From assembly GCF_030332225.1 (NCBI RefSeq), contig NZ_JAOWIF010000035.1, forward strand, positions 124,001-188,000: DNA of 64,000 nt. Direction: 5' to 3'. Under the pieces are notes generated by a model. That model made no database searches. It was not told the DNA's origin and saw only the letters and a list, made by a program, of their open reading frames with translations. Made by a program: the position numbers and the translations under genes. This document shows, piece by piece, positions 52,084-61,648 of the stretch. The first letter of the stretch is position 1, and every line of letters begins with the position of its first letter. Source of the DNA: Citrobacter sp. Cu233. GTDB taxonomy: Bacteria > Pseudomonadota > Gammaproteobacteria > Enterobacterales > Enterobacteriaceae.

Positions 52084-52623
52084 GTGCCAGTGTTAAAAAC
52101 ATCACGTCTGACCTGCCGCCCGCTGACGGAGGCCGATTGGGATTTTTTCTTAGCGTTACAGCAGCACTCTGGTGTCATGCACTACGTCTCTGATGCACGC
52201 TCTGAAGAGAACGTACGGGCAATATTCAACTCGCGCTTACCTGAATGGTCTCCCGGAAGCCCACACTGGCTATGCCTGGTCGTGTGCGATAATGACTCAG
52301 GATCGCGGCTGGGTGTCACTGGATATGTTCACCAAAATAATGAATGTGCCGAAGTGGGTTTTCTGCTCGCGCCCGAAGCGCAAGGTAAAGGTTATGGCGC
52401 TGAGTCCTTGTATGCCGTGTGTGATTTTGCGTTTACCACCGGCGGGCTACGTCGTATGACGGCCTGCGTCACCGCAGGTAATTATGCCTCACGACGCCTG
52501 CTGGAAAAGGTGGGATTCGTTTACGAAGGTACGCTGCGCGAAAGCTACTGGCTGCATCAAACCTGGCACGATGACTGGATTTTCGGCCTGCTAAGGCAGG
52601 AATATCAGCCCCCCATGTCATAA
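52084..52623 (+). CDS. GNAT acetyltransferase (RimJ/RimL-like)
   Basis: The 179-residue protein has the RimJ/RimL acetyltransferase layout: LKTSRLTCRPLTEADWDFF at the start, PEAQGKGYGAESL as the acetyl-CoA loop and NYASRRLLEKVGFVYEGTLR at the end. Start is GTG 52084 with AGGAGG seven bases before; the open frame extends 18 codons upstream without a better signal. The substrate, a protein N-terminus or a small amine, is unknown. Confidence 0.85.
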   Translation: MPVLKTSRLTCRPLTEADWDFFLALQQHSGVMHYVSDARSEENVRAIFNSRLPEWSPGSPHWLCLVVCDNDSGSRLGVTGYVHQNNECAEVGFLLAPEAQGKGYGAESLYAVCDFAFTTGGLRRMTACVTAGNYASRRLLEKVGFVYEGTLRESYWLHQTWHDDWIFGLLRQEYQPPMS

Positions 52624-52709
52624 GGCGTTTTACTGAAAAAACGGGCTGCATGGCAACTACCGTAACGGGGTGCTTTCTCTAGAATGGCTCTCTTTGCGGA
52701 GAAATCAGT

Positions 52710-53060
52710 ATGTACCGCCATTCATCACATTTTACGTCCGCTTGTATCGCCTTTATTAAACAGGGACAAGGATTGTCACTGGAAAAATATCAGGATGAAC
52801 GTGGAGTCTGGGTCATTGGCTACGGGCATGAAATCACCGCAGGTGAAACCTTCAACAGCCCTATTTCAGTGGCACAGGCAGAAACACTGCTGCTCACGGA
52901 TCTTTCCGCCTGCGAGGAATTAATCCATACGAAGTTTCCACAGTTGGAAGATCTGTTTCAGCTGGAAGCGTTAATTGTGTGGGTATTTAGCGTGGGGATA
53001 ACCCAATTTTGCACATCAGGAATGTGGCCTGCTCATATTTCACAGCCAGAGATGCTCTGA
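52710..53060 (+). CDS. Truncated phage-type lysozyme-like protein, probably inactive
   Basis: This 116-residue protein has the GH24 lysozyme fold pattern (FIKQGQGLSLEKYQDERG, then IGYGHE). Compared with T4 lysozyme E11, D20 and T26, only the Asp is kept (D29); the Glu is Gln20 and the Thr is Val35. It also ends after GITQF, about 35-45 residues short of typical enzymes. It may be a decayed phage gene or a binding-only protein. A short related gene is recalled near treF in Salmonella, without certainty. Confidence 0.65.
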   Translation: MYRHSSHFTSACIAFIKQGQGLSLEKYQDERGVWVIGYGHEITAGETFNSPISVAQAETLLLTDLSACEELIHTKFPQLEDLFQLEALIVWVFSVGITQFCTSGMWPAHISQPEML

Positions 53061-53068
53061 CTGTGAAA
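53038..53068. terminator. Hairpin between lysozyme-like gene and yhjB
   Basis: TTTCACAG and CTGTGAAA with inner CAGAG/CTCTG form a long hairpin that includes the lysozyme-like stop codon. It lies between convergent genes. Confidence 0.7.
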
Positions 53069-53078
53069 TAAGCGTTGG

Positions 53079-53681
53079 TTAATGTACTTCGTTTAACATC
53101 ATTGCCGCCTGGGTACGGTTTTTTACCTCCAGGCGCTGATACAGCGATTCCAGATGCGCTTTTACCGTTCCGGTGCTGATATTTAACATGCGGCCAATTT
53201 GCTTATTGGACTCTCCGGCAGCCAGCATGGTCAGGATCTCTCGCTGGCGCGAACTTAATGTTTTAATATTGTGGTTACCACTCTCGATTGGCGTTAAGCA
53301 ATCTCTGGGGTAAAACATCATGCCCATGGCAACGCTATTAAGCGCCAGTGTGAACGTTTCTGCGTCAGAGTCGCGCGACACAATGGCCAGCACATTTAAC
53401 CGTGCTACCTCTTGCAGCCATTTTTTACGGCAATCCGTGGCGGTTATCAGTACTTTTACCGTCGAATAGCGCTGCGCAAGTTGTTGGAGCAGTCCACGGC
53501 AGAACTCACCGTCAAGATCGCCATCAAGCATGACTAACGCTTCCGGATTTGCTTCCAGTTTTTGCCAAAGGTCATCTGCCTGACTGACACCCTGAACATT
53601 CACTCCTGGAATTCGTTGCTGCAAACTTATATTCATTCCATGAATAAATATTGACTGCCTGTCAAACATTATTACCTGCAT
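53079..53681 (-). CDS. yhjB: LuxR-family response regulator YhjB
   Basis: This 200-residue protein matches E. coli YhjB. The N-terminal receiver is poorly conserved (ALVMLDGDLDGEFC around the acceptor aspartate), and the C-terminal LuxR helix-turn-helix is clear (ILTMLAAGESNKQIGRMLN and GTVKAHLESLYQRL). No partner kinase is nearby. It has an AT-rich upstream region. Confidence 0.93.
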   Translation of the reverse strand: MQVIMFDRQSIFIHGMNISLQQRIPGVNVQGVSQADDLWQKLEANPEALVMLDGDLDGEFCRGLLQQLAQRYSTVKVLITATDCRKKWLQEVARLNVLAIVSRDSDAETFTLALNSVAMGMMFYPRDCLTPIESGNHNIKTLSSRQREILTMLAAGESNKQIGRMLNISTGTVKAHLESLYQRLEVKNRTQAAMMLNEVH

Positions 53682-54048
53682 TATTAACTCTCCGTCTGAA
53701 AAATAGTGGCCTTGAGACGTGAAAGGGTATTATTCACGAGGAAAAATAAGAATTCACCATTTGGCAGGGGTCATTCTACCGATAAACGAAGAATAAAGAA
53801 GCAGGTGTTATAAATAGTTACAGCTCAAGAAAAAGGATTACACAAAGCGGGCAGAACAGGATAGTTCTCTAAGATATTCCTCATTTATCGCGGGTCATAA
53901 TTTTTTATTAATATTAATTTTTAAGAGAATACATTTTTAGCTGAAAATAAGACATCCTGAACAAACAATGAATATGTTACAAATGACAATATAGCATTAA
54001 GTGCTCATTCAACAGATACTGCGTCTACTGAATAAGCACGTTGCAGAG
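53682..54048. other. AT-rich intergenic region, yhjB to SDR gene
   Basis: About 370 bases, low in G/C, hold the yhjB promoter on the minus strand and, at 54000-54038, an 11-bp hairpin with one mismatch (GTGCTCATTCA with TGAATAAGCAC) that probably ends the SDR transcript. No ORF or RNA gene was recognised. Confidence 0.6.
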
Positions 54049-54807
54049 TTACAGGAACATCCCGCCAGATACCTCAATACGTTGTGCCGTCATCCAGGCA
54101 AGCTCATCGCTGAGCAACGCGGCGATGGCGTCCCCAATATCATCCGGCAGCCCAACGCGCCCCAGCGCCGTTTGCGAGGCAATATACGCATTCAGTTGCG
54201 CGTTATCCCGTACGTTCCCACCGCCAAAATCGGTCTCAATCGCGCCGGGCGCAATAATATTTGCCGTAATACCGCGTTCCCCCAACTCTTTAGCCTGATA
54301 ACGGGTGAGCACTTCCATCGCCCCTTTCATGGCGGCATAGGCGCTGTAGCCCGGTAGAGCAAAACGCGCCAGACCGGTCGAGACATTGAGGATCCTTCCC
54401 CCCTTGTTCATCAGCGGAAGAAGACTCTGCGTCAGGAAAAATGGCCCCTTAAACTGAATGTTCAACAGTTGGTCAAATTGCGCTTCGGTGAATGCAGAGT
54501 ACGGCGCATTAATGCCGATCCCGGCATTGTTCAATAAATAATCAAACCCTTCGCTGTGCCACTGTGTCTTTAAGGTGTGCTTCATCTGTTCAACGAAGGA
54601 TGGGAAAGTTGAAATATCGCCGACATTTAACGGTAATGCTGCTGCTTTTCCACCAGATTGCCGAATTTCATCCACAACCTGCTGCGCCTCTTTTTCATTG
54701 CTGTTCCACGTCAGGACGATACCTATTCCTTTGTTCGCCAGCTTAAGTGCCGCGTTTTTACCGAGCCCACGACCGCCACCGGTCACTAATGCGATACGTT
54801 GCGTCAT
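54049..54807 (-). CDS. Short-chain dehydrogenase/reductase divergent from yhjC
   Basis: The 252-residue SDR has the cofactor motif TGGGRGLG, NNAG in the middle, and Tyr/Lys in YAAMKGAMEV. The TGxxxGxG start with Arg in the loop suggests NADP(H). It begins at 54807 (MTQRIALVTG); a longer open frame of 21 codons is ignored because it would reach into the spacer. It has no counterpart between yhjB and yhjC in K-12. The divergent YhjC is its likely regulator. Confidence 0.88.
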   Translation of the reverse strand: MTQRIALVTGGGRGLGKNAALKLANKGIGIVLTWNSNEKEAQQVVDEIRQSGGKAAALPLNVGDISTFPSFVEQMKHTLKTQWHSEGFDYLLNNAGIGINAPYSAFTEAQFDQLLNIQFKGPFFLTQSLLPLMNKGGRILNVSTGLARFALPGYSAYAAMKGAMEVLTRYQAKELGERGITANIIAPGAIETDFGGGNVRDNAQLNAYIASQTALGRVGLPDDIGDAIAALLSDELAWMTAQRIEVSGGMFL

Positions 54808-54926
54808 AAGAAACCTCATTTCAGGTGTTGTGATGATTGAGACAAAGCTTATTAGGTGGTAGAAGAACAATAAATATCGCTAATTGCGCATTACTGTTTC
54901 ATTAAGAACAACAATAGGGCATGAGA

Positions 54927-55826
54927 ATGGATAAAATTCACGCAATGCAGTTGTTCATCCGCGTCGCGGAACTGGAGAGTTTTTCGCGTGCGGCAGATAC
55001 CCTTGGACTTCCTAAAGGTAGCGTATCGCGCCAAATTCAGGCCCTGGAAAATCATCTGGGTACGCAACTTCTGCACCGCACTACCCGGCGCGTTCAGCTG
55101 ACGCAGGACGGCATGATCTATTACGAACGTGCAAAAGATCTGTTGAGCAATCTGGATGAACTGGATGGGTTGTTCCATCACGATCCAGCCAGTATCAGCG
55201 GTAAGCTGCGAGTCGATATGCCTATTGGTGTCGCAAAAAATCTGGTCATGCCCCGCCTGCCCGCCTTTTTGCATCAGTATCCGGGGCTGGAGCTTGAACT
55301 CAGCAGCAGTGACCGCCTGGTAGACTTAATTCGTGAGGGTTTCGACTGCGTCGTACGCGTTGGCACACTGAAAGATTCGGGGTTGATTGCCCGACCGCTG
55401 GGGAAACTCACGCAGATTAACTGTGCCAGCCCACAATATCTGGCCCGCTTTGGTTATCCGGAAAGCCTGGAGGATTTGGCCTCACATGCCGTGGTGCATT
55501 ACTCGGTGAATTTGGGTACGCGCGCACAGGGTTTCGAGGTGGCGACAGACAATGGGGCTGCATGGGTAAAAACAGGCGGCATGCTGACGGTGAACAGCAC
55601 CGAAACCTATCATGCAGCATGCCTTGCCGGGCTGGGCATTATTCAGGTACCACGCGTCGGGGTGCGTGAAGCCCTTCGCACCGGTATGCTGGTTGAAGTG
55701 TTGCCGCAATATCGGGCTGAGCCCATGCCCGTTTCTTTGCTGTATCCACATCGCCGTAACCTTTCCCGCCGGGTACATCTGTTCATGGAATGGTTGACCG
55801 GTGTGATGAAAGACTATGTGGATTAG
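54927..55826 (+). CDS. yhjC: LysR family regulator YhjC
   Basis: A 299-residue LysR regulator, the same length as E. coli YhjC and about 70% similar by eye. The helix-turn-helix is SFSRAADTLGLPKGSVSRQI. I choose ATG 54927 (AGGG eight bases upstream) over ATG 54921. A 119-base spacer to the divergent SDR gene fits a LysR-controlled pair. Confidence 0.93.
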   Translation: MDKIHAMQLFIRVAELESFSRAADTLGLPKGSVSRQIQALENHLGTQLLHRTTRRVQLTQDGMIYYERAKDLLSNLDELDGLFHHDPASISGKLRVDMPIGVAKNLVMPRLPAFLHQYPGLELELSSSDRLVDLIREGFDCVVRVGTLKDSGLIARPLGKLTQINCASPQYLARFGYPESLEDLASHAVVHYSVNLGTRAQGFEVATDNGAAWVKTGGMLTVNSTETYHAACLAGLGIIQVPRVGVREALRTGMLVEVLPQYRAEPMPVSLLYPHRRNLSRRVHLFMEWLTGVMKDYVD

Positions 55827-55896
55827 CCCATTTTTCGGGAAGTGGGTCTGAGCGGCTATAATGTCATGAGTAAACAAAATAAGGACTACCGATCGG

Positions 55897-56898
55897 ATGA
55901 CGCAGGAACACGACGCAAAGCACCCTACGCCTGAACAACAGCAAGCCACCACAACGCCGGTGAAAAACGCCAAAGCGAACCAGGCGCTGAAAACAGCCAT
56001 AACCTTCGCAGATAAAATTCAACGTCAACCTGTTATCGCCCACCTGCTCCGTGCTGCAGAGCGTTTTAATGACCGAATGGGGAATCAGTTTGGCGCAGCC
56101 ATCACGTATTTCTCGTTCCTGTCGATGATCCCTATACTGATGGTGTCGTTTGCGGCGGCCGGTTTTATTCTCGCCTCACACCCCACGTTATTACAGGATA
56201 TCTTCAGTAAAATATTGCTCAACGTTAGCGATCCGACGCTGGCCTCGACGCTGAAAAACACCATCAATACTGCCGTTCAGCAACGTACCACCGTGGGCCT
56301 GGTGGGGCTTGGCATCGCCCTCTACTCTGGTATCAACTGGATGGGAAACCTGCGTGAAGCTATTCGTGCACAGTCGCGGGACGTCTGGGAACGCACACCG
56401 CAGGATCAGGAAAAAATATGGGTTAAATACCTGCGTGATTTTGTCTCCTTGATTGGATTGCTGATTGCGCTGATCGTGACGTTGTCGATTACCTCCATTG
56501 CCGGTTCTGCCCAGCAAATGATCATCTCGGCACTGTATCTCGATGGTATTGAATGGCTGAAACCCGCATGGCGGTTGATTGGCCTGGCGATCTCCATTTT
56601 CGCCAACTATTTGCTGTTCTTCTGGATTTTCTGGCGTCTGCCGCGCCATCGCCCACGCAAGAGAGCGTTGATTCGTGGCACATTTATCGCCGCGCTGGGC
56701 TTTGAAGCGATCAAAATGATTATGACGTATACGCTGCCATCGTTGGTGCAATCACCGTCGGGTGCGGCATTTGGCTCGGTACTTGGACTGATGGCATTTT
56801 TCTACTTCTTCGCCCGTCTGACCTTGTTCTGCGCGGCCTGGATTGCCACCGCAGAATACAAAGATGACCCGCGCATGCCGGGGAAAACGCACCGCTAA
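55897..56898 (+). CDS. yhjD: YihY/BrkB-family inner-membrane protein YhjD
   Basis: This 333-residue protein has about six transmembrane helices and the UPF0761 pattern (FGAAITYFSFLSMIPILMVSF near residue 70). It matches E. coli YhjD, in which point mutations allow growth without Kdo in lipid A, suggesting a role in lipid IVA transport. The hydrophilic N-terminus is about 60 residues long. Confidence 0.95.
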   Translation: MTQEHDAKHPTPEQQQATTTPVKNAKANQALKTAITFADKIQRQPVIAHLLRAAERFNDRMGNQFGAAITYFSFLSMIPILMVSFAAAGFILASHPTLLQDIFSKILLNVSDPTLASTLKNTINTAVQQRTTVGLVGLGIALYSGINWMGNLREAIRAQSRDVWERTPQDQEKIWVKYLRDFVSLIGLLIALIVTLSITSIAGSAQQMIISALYLDGIEWLKPAWRLIGLAISIFANYLLFFWIFWRLPRHRPRKRALIRGTFIAALGFEAIKMIMTYTLPSLVQSPSGAAFGSVLGLMAFFYFFARLTLFCAAWIATAEYKDDPRMPGKTHR

Positions 56899-57195
56899 TC
56901 TACCCTTGGAAGCCGGGTGGCGCTGTGCTTCTCCGGCCTACCATACGTACTTGCTTCGTCATCCAACGCATTATCAGAACATAAATCCAACCTGTAACTT
57001 TTATTTAACCAAAAACCAGTTTTATCAACTAAGTTTTAAATTGTGTGAAGCATTTCATAGAAGTGAAAACGCCAGCCTAAAAATTATCCACTTTTTGACT
57101 TTATTTTGACCACATTCAGCGTTTGTTACAGATTGAAATGTCTCTTTTGCTGTGCGTAATATGACCTTTCGTTCGACCCAAAATAAGAAAATATT
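56899..57195. other. yhjD-yhjE intergenic region
   Basis: Nearly 300 bases hold a REP element (56912-56941) directly after yhjD and then an AT-rich stretch that should contain the yhjE promoter. No gene was seen. Confidence 0.6.
56912..56941. repeat. REP element after yhjD
   Basis: GCCGGGTGGCGCTGTGC with TTCTCCGGCCTAC forms a REP hairpin. Confidence 0.8.
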
Positions 57196-58518
57196 ATGCA
57201 AGCAACCGCCACAACACTCGATAACGAACAGGAACACGCCCCGGTCAACTCGCGCAATAAAGTCGTCGTCGCTTCGCTCATCGGCACCGCTATTGAGTTC
57301 TTCGACTTCTATATTTACGCGACCGCAGCGGTGATCGTGTTCCCCCACATCTTCTTCCCGCAGGGTGACCCCGCGGCGGCAACGCTACAGTCGCTGGCTA
57401 CCTTTGCTATCGCCTTTGTAGCCCGTCCGATCGGCTCTGCCGTGTTCGGCCATTTCGGCGATCGTGTTGGACGTAAAGTCACGCTGGTTGCTTCACTGCT
57501 CACCATGGGGATTTCAACGGTCGTCATCGGTCTGCTGCCGGGTTATGAAACCATCGGCATTTTCGCCCCGTTGCTGCTGGCGCTGGCGCGTTTTGGCCAG
57601 GGTTTAGGCTTGGGAGGTGAATGGGGCGGCGCTGCACTGTTGGCAACGGAAAACGCGCCACCACGTAAACGTGCACTGTACGGCTCATTCCCGCAGTTGG
57701 GTGCGCCTATCGGTTTCTTCTTCGCCAACGGCACGTTCCTGTTGCTCTCCTGGCTGTTGACCGATGAGCAATTTATGAGCTGGGGATGGCGCGTACCGTT
57801 TATATCCTCTGCGGTACTGGTGATTATCGGACTGTACGTCCGTGTTTCGCTCCACGAATCGCCGGTATTTGCCAAAGTCGCCGCAGCGAAAAAGCAGGTA
57901 AAAATCCCGCTGGGCACTCTGCTGACAAAGCATGTTCGCGTGACCATCCTCGGCACGTTTATCATGCTGGCGACCTATACGCTGTTCTATATCATGACCG
58001 TCTACTCGATGACGTTCAGTACCGCCGCAGCACCTGTGGGTCTTGGCTTACCGCGTAATGACGTATTGTGGATGCTGATGATGGCGGTGATTGGCTTCGG
58101 CGTGATGGTACCGGTGGCAGGTCTGCTGGCCGATGCGTTTGGTCGTCGCAAAAGCATGCTCATCATCACCACGCTTATCATTCTGTTTGCACTGTTTGCC
58201 TTTAAGCCGTTGCTGGGTTCCGGTAACCCGGTGCTGGTGTTCGCTTTCCTGTTGTTGGGGTTGAGCCTGATGGGGCTGACATTCGGCCCGATGGGGGCAC
58301 TGCTGCCGGAGTTGTTCCCGACCGAAGTTCGCTACACGGGCGCATCATTCTCGTATAACGTCTCGTCGATTCTCGGTGCCTCTGTTGCCCCTTATATTGC
58401 CGCATGGCTGCAGGGGAACTACGGTCTGGCGGCGGTAGGAACCTATCTGGCATCAATGGCAGCGTTAACCCTGGTAGCACTGTTGTTAACCCATGAGACA
58501 CGGCATCAGTCATTGTAA
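57196..58518 (+). CDS. yhjE: MFS metabolite:H+ symporter YhjE
   Basis: The 440-residue transporter matches E. coli YhjE, with twelve helices. It has GTAIEFFDFYIYATAAVIVF in helix 1, GHFGDRVGRKVTL in the first loop and GLGLGGEWGGAALL in helix 4, typical of the ProP/ShiA metabolite-proton symporter group. The substrate is undefined. Confidence 0.95.
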   Translation: MQATATTLDNEQEHAPVNSRNKVVVASLIGTAIEFFDFYIYATAAVIVFPHIFFPQGDPAAATLQSLATFAIAFVARPIGSAVFGHFGDRVGRKVTLVASLLTMGISTVVIGLLPGYETIGIFAPLLLALARFGQGLGLGGEWGGAALLATENAPPRKRALYGSFPQLGAPIGFFFANGTFLLLSWLLTDEQFMSWGWRVPFISSAVLVIIGLYVRVSLHESPVFAKVAAAKKQVKIPLGTLLTKHVRVTILGTFIMLATYTLFYIMTVYSMTFSTAAAPVGLGLPRNDVLWMLMMAVIGFGVMVPVAGLLADAFGRRKSMLIITTLIILFALFAFKPLLGSGNPVLVFAFLLLGLSLMGLTFGPMGALLPELFPTEVRYTGASFSYNVSSILGASVAPYIAAWLQGNYGLAAVGTYLASMAALTLVALLLTHETRHQSL

Positions 58519-58524
58519 TTTTTT

Positions 58525-58595
58525 GCCGGATGGCGGTGCCCCCCCTTCTCCGGCCCGGGTTGAGCATAAAATCCAGGCCGGATAAACATCCGGCC
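58525..58595. repeat. BIME between yhjE and yhjG
   Basis: A diverged REP (GCCGGATGGCGG, from 58525) is followed by a perfect hairpin GGCCGGAT-AAAC-ATCCGGCC (58576-58595). The two neighbouring genes are convergent. Confidence 0.85.
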
Positions 58596-58600
58596 AGACA

Positions 58601-60661
58601 TCACGGCTTCATCTGCGACAAAATCGCCCGGCACTGATTCGTTTCGTTTTCAGACGGAGAAATCAGCGCCAACAGCGCCGCCGCTGGCGTAACCAGCGTT
58701 GCCAGCGCGGCAGCCACCGCACCACGTGCAATCAACGGCCCAGCTTTTACCCCGGCCTGTGGGTTCTTAAATGTCCCGCGAACATACAGTGGTGAACGCA
58801 GGGTAATAATACGAATGCCTTTGCTCTCCGGGTCGATGGTTAAATCCAGTTGCTCCGATGCAAAGCTTGCAGTCCCGGTCACGTTGATCACCGCGTTTTC
58901 CGTGTCGAACGCGAAAATTTGTGGGCGCGCGATGCCATTGACGATATCCAGATTTGCCGCTGCGCAGTTCACCCGTACTTCATCATCACCGAATATTTGC
59001 CCGACGAGATAGTTACCCAGATTCAGCCCAACGATTTCCATCAGATTGCGACTGACCAATCCATCATTCATCAACAGCTTCAGGTTACCGTTGCTGTTAC
59101 CCAGCAGTGCAGCCACTGAATTTCCGCTACCGCTCAACCTGGCGTCACCGTTCATCTCACCGAGCGTTTTCTGCATCAGCGCCACATCCGGCATCAGTGC
59201 TTTTAGCTTAAGCCGCCGCGCCTGAATATCCGCCTGCCCCCGCATCGGCTTTTTATCACCTTCCAGATGGATGCTGGAAACAATGCTGCCCCCTGCCAGG
59301 CCAAATTTCAGTGGCTGCAGGCGCAGGTCGGCATTTTTCAGGAGGATATGGGTGGAGAGATCGCTGATGGGCAAGCGGCTACCGTGCTCAATCCGTTGCC
59401 CTTTGAAACGCACGTCAGCATCCATCACGTTCCATTTATCGGTTTCAAAACGGTCATACGGCAAGACTTTGCCTGCGGGTTGCACGCTGTTCTCACCTTT
59501 ACGTCGTTCAGATTGTTTTGCCCGCCCGGCCCCTTTACCAGAATCAACGCCAATCAGAGGTCCTAAATCCGCCAGTCGCAGCTGGCGTGATTCAACGTCG
59601 CCTTTCAGCATCGGGCGTGGCTTGCCGGTGGTATAGGCAAGCGTTCCGTGAATATCGCTATCGCCAATGCGACCATTAAAATGACGGTATTCAAAAAGAG
59701 AGGGCTTTTCCGGATCGATTTTCGCCACCAGACGCCCGTCCGTTTCAAACGATGGCGTATCCGGTAACAGCACACCGGTCAAATCGTATAAATCCCCGAG
59801 TGAATCACCAGAGAATTTAAGCCGTAGATCGACACCGCCCATATTCATCGGATCATTAATCGTGCCGCTAAATACCACGCGCGTGTTGCCCGAGCGAAAG
59901 TCAGCCTGTATCGGAAAAGGGGTACCTTCGCCGCGTAACGCCAGCATCCCGCCTATTTTCCCCGTTCCGGTTAGCGGTTCACCGTTGTAGCGGCCCTGGG
60001 CTTTCAGACCAAAAACGTAATCCTCAACGCTGGCGCCCCCTTCTTTGCTGTTGGTGCCTGTCACTTCGCTAAACGGTAGCGGCTTGCCTAACGGATCGAC
60101 CAGGATCTCCAGCTCAGATTGCGTCACCTTATCGTTAACAACGATATGCCCTTGATCGAACAGAATACTGTCCAGGCGAAATGACCAGGCAGAGGAAGTG
60201 GCGCTCGGATCGCGGTTTTTATCCCCAGCGAGCGTAAAGGTCCAGTTGTTGTTTTCCTTCGACAGCCGAATGAGCCGCGCATCAGGTTTCACCAGCTTGA
60301 CCCACGGTAGCCAGATGGTTTTTGTCAGCAGCGCCAACGGGGCAAGCGTCGCTTCAACGCGGGGGAGGTGTACCATTGTGATGTCGGGAATATCTGGCGG
60401 GTTGCCGAGGATAATATCTTCAGCATGAACCTGCGGCCACGGAACCCAACTGCGCCAGCCGGTTTCCTGCTTCTGGCGTTCCCAGACGACGCCCAGGTCA
60501 CCGCGTATGGCGAATGGACGGTGGAGTTCAGTAGAGACTTTCTGGTTGATGGTCGGTTTGAGCCGGTTCCAGTCAAATGTCGCAATCACAATGATGAGCA
60601 CGACGATCAACAACAAGAAAACCCCTGCTATGGATATGGCTATTTTGCTTGTTTTCGTCAC
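58601..60661 (-). CDS. yhjG: AsmA-family envelope protein YhjG
   Basis: This 686-residue protein has an N-terminal membrane helix (about 7-28) and a long periplasmic beta-rich part typical of AsmA/TamB-like bridge proteins. It matches E. coli YhjG in length. These proteins are thought to carry phospholipids between membranes. The C-terminus GVKAGPLIARGAVAAALATL is conserved in AsmA. Confidence 0.94.
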   Translation of the reverse strand: MTKTSKIAISIAGVFLLLIVVLIIVIATFDWNRLKPTINQKVSTELHRPFAIRGDLGVVWERQKQETGWRSWVPWPQVHAEDIILGNPPDIPDITMVHLPRVEATLAPLALLTKTIWLPWVKLVKPDARLIRLSKENNNWTFTLAGDKNRDPSATSSAWSFRLDSILFDQGHIVVNDKVTQSELEILVDPLGKPLPFSEVTGTNSKEGGASVEDYVFGLKAQGRYNGEPLTGTGKIGGMLALRGEGTPFPIQADFRSGNTRVVFSGTINDPMNMGGVDLRLKFSGDSLGDLYDLTGVLLPDTPSFETDGRLVAKIDPEKPSLFEYRHFNGRIGDSDIHGTLAYTTGKPRPMLKGDVESRQLRLADLGPLIGVDSGKGAGRAKQSERRKGENSVQPAGKVLPYDRFETDKWNVMDADVRFKGQRIEHGSRLPISDLSTHILLKNADLRLQPLKFGLAGGSIVSSIHLEGDKKPMRGQADIQARRLKLKALMPDVALMQKTLGEMNGDARLSGSGNSVAALLGNSNGNLKLLMNDGLVSRNLMEIVGLNLGNYLVGQIFGDDEVRVNCAAANLDIVNGIARPQIFAFDTENAVINVTGTASFASEQLDLTIDPESKGIRIITLRSPLYVRGTFKNPQAGVKAGPLIARGAVAAALATLVTPAAALLALISPSENETNQCRAILSQMKP

Positions 60662-60737
60662 TTTTCCTCCTGACTTCCTCCCTTGCCTGACCTAAAGATA
60701 GTCCAGCAGGGCGAAAAGGAGGCACGCTACATCCACA

Positions 60738-61505
60738 TCAAAGCGACAGAATCACCTCTTCAAGGGTGCTTAGTGGCACCGGACGAGAGAGGAAATAGCC
60801 CTGTGCAGCAAAAGCCGGTGAGTTTTGCACATCGCGCCACTCTTCCAGGGTTTCAACACCTTCAACAATCACGCCACGGCAATAGCGGTTCATAAGCTGG
60901 AGCAGCAAAGTGAAGAGATTACGGCCTTCCGGCGTCTGACGCAGCATCACAAACAGATCCCGCGCCACTTTGATGTAGTCGTAGCTCACCTCGCTAAGGG
61001 CCGAGAAATTGGCCATCCCGGTACCAAAATCATCCAGCCAGAGCGGGCCGAATTCGCACATCGAGGCAAACGACGACCCCTTCGGTAAGCGGATATGCTC
61101 GACCAACTCAAAGCGCAACCAGGGCAGACATTCAATGATTTTCAGGATCTCGGGGTCCTGGCGCATCGCAATGAGCGTCGGGCCATCGACATTGACGGAG
61201 GCCAGCAGATCGTGGGCTCTGAAAAAATCACTTTTCAGTTCAAGTTGTTCAAGTTGCTCTTTCACTACCTCAACGCGATGCCGAACAGCAACTTCGGCAA
61301 AATAACGGTCTGGCGCAATGCGTTGAGAAGGGTTATCAGGATGGCTCACGACGGTTAGCAGCTCAACGGCCATCAGCCGACCATTGGTCTGGTAAATGGG
61401 CTGATAAGTGTAAGCACGCTCGCACTGCAGCCAATAGCGTCGCTCCTGCAAGCATTCGATACTCGCATCTGGCGTAATTAGCTGCTGGGTGACCTGCTTT
61501 ATCAT
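60738..61505 (-). CDS. pdeH: Cyclic-di-GMP phosphodiesterase PdeH (YhjH)
   Basis: A 255-residue stand-alone EAL-domain enzyme, the same length as E. coli PdeH. The EAL motif reads MAVELL (Glu48), and DDFGTGMANF and VEGVET carry the remaining metal and catalytic residues. It keeps c-di-GMP low to favour swimming. The start ATG 61505 follows the FliA-dependent promoter. Confidence 0.96.
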   Translation of the reverse strand: MIKQVTQQLITPDASIECLQERRYWLQCERAYTYQPIYQTNGRLMAVELLTVVSHPDNPSQRIAPDRYFAEVAVRHRVEVVKEQLEQLELKSDFFRAHDLLASVNVDGPTLIAMRQDPEILKIIECLPWLRFELVEHIRLPKGSSFASMCEFGPLWLDDFGTGMANFSALSEVSYDYIKVARDLFVMLRQTPEGRNLFTLLLQLMNRYCRGVIVEGVETLEEWRDVQNSPAFAAQGYFLSRPVPLSTLEEVILSL

Positions 61506-61553
61506 CTGAGGTGTCCTGTAAATAAGAGTGTGACTGACCGGACTCGTCAAAGG

Positions 61554-61580
61554 TTATCGGCGCTCAGGCGCAGAACTTTA
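61554..61580 (-). promoter_or_regulatory. FliA (sigma-28) promoter of pdeH
   Basis: On the minus strand TAAAGTTC (61580-61573), 11 bases and GCCGATAA (61561-61554) match the sigma-28 consensus (TAAAGTTT-N11-GCCGATAA) at 15 of 16 positions. It lies about 50 bases before the pdeH start. Confidence 0.92.
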
Positions 61581-61648
61581 CGTTCAGCAGTACGCAAAAT
61601 AAAAACAGCAGCAAAAACGACACAGAACACGTTCTGGCTCAAAAAAAT

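Noticed and set aside
52710-53060. Prophage lysis cassette
   Set aside because: Only one lysozyme-like gene is present, with no holin, spanin or phage structural genes next to it.
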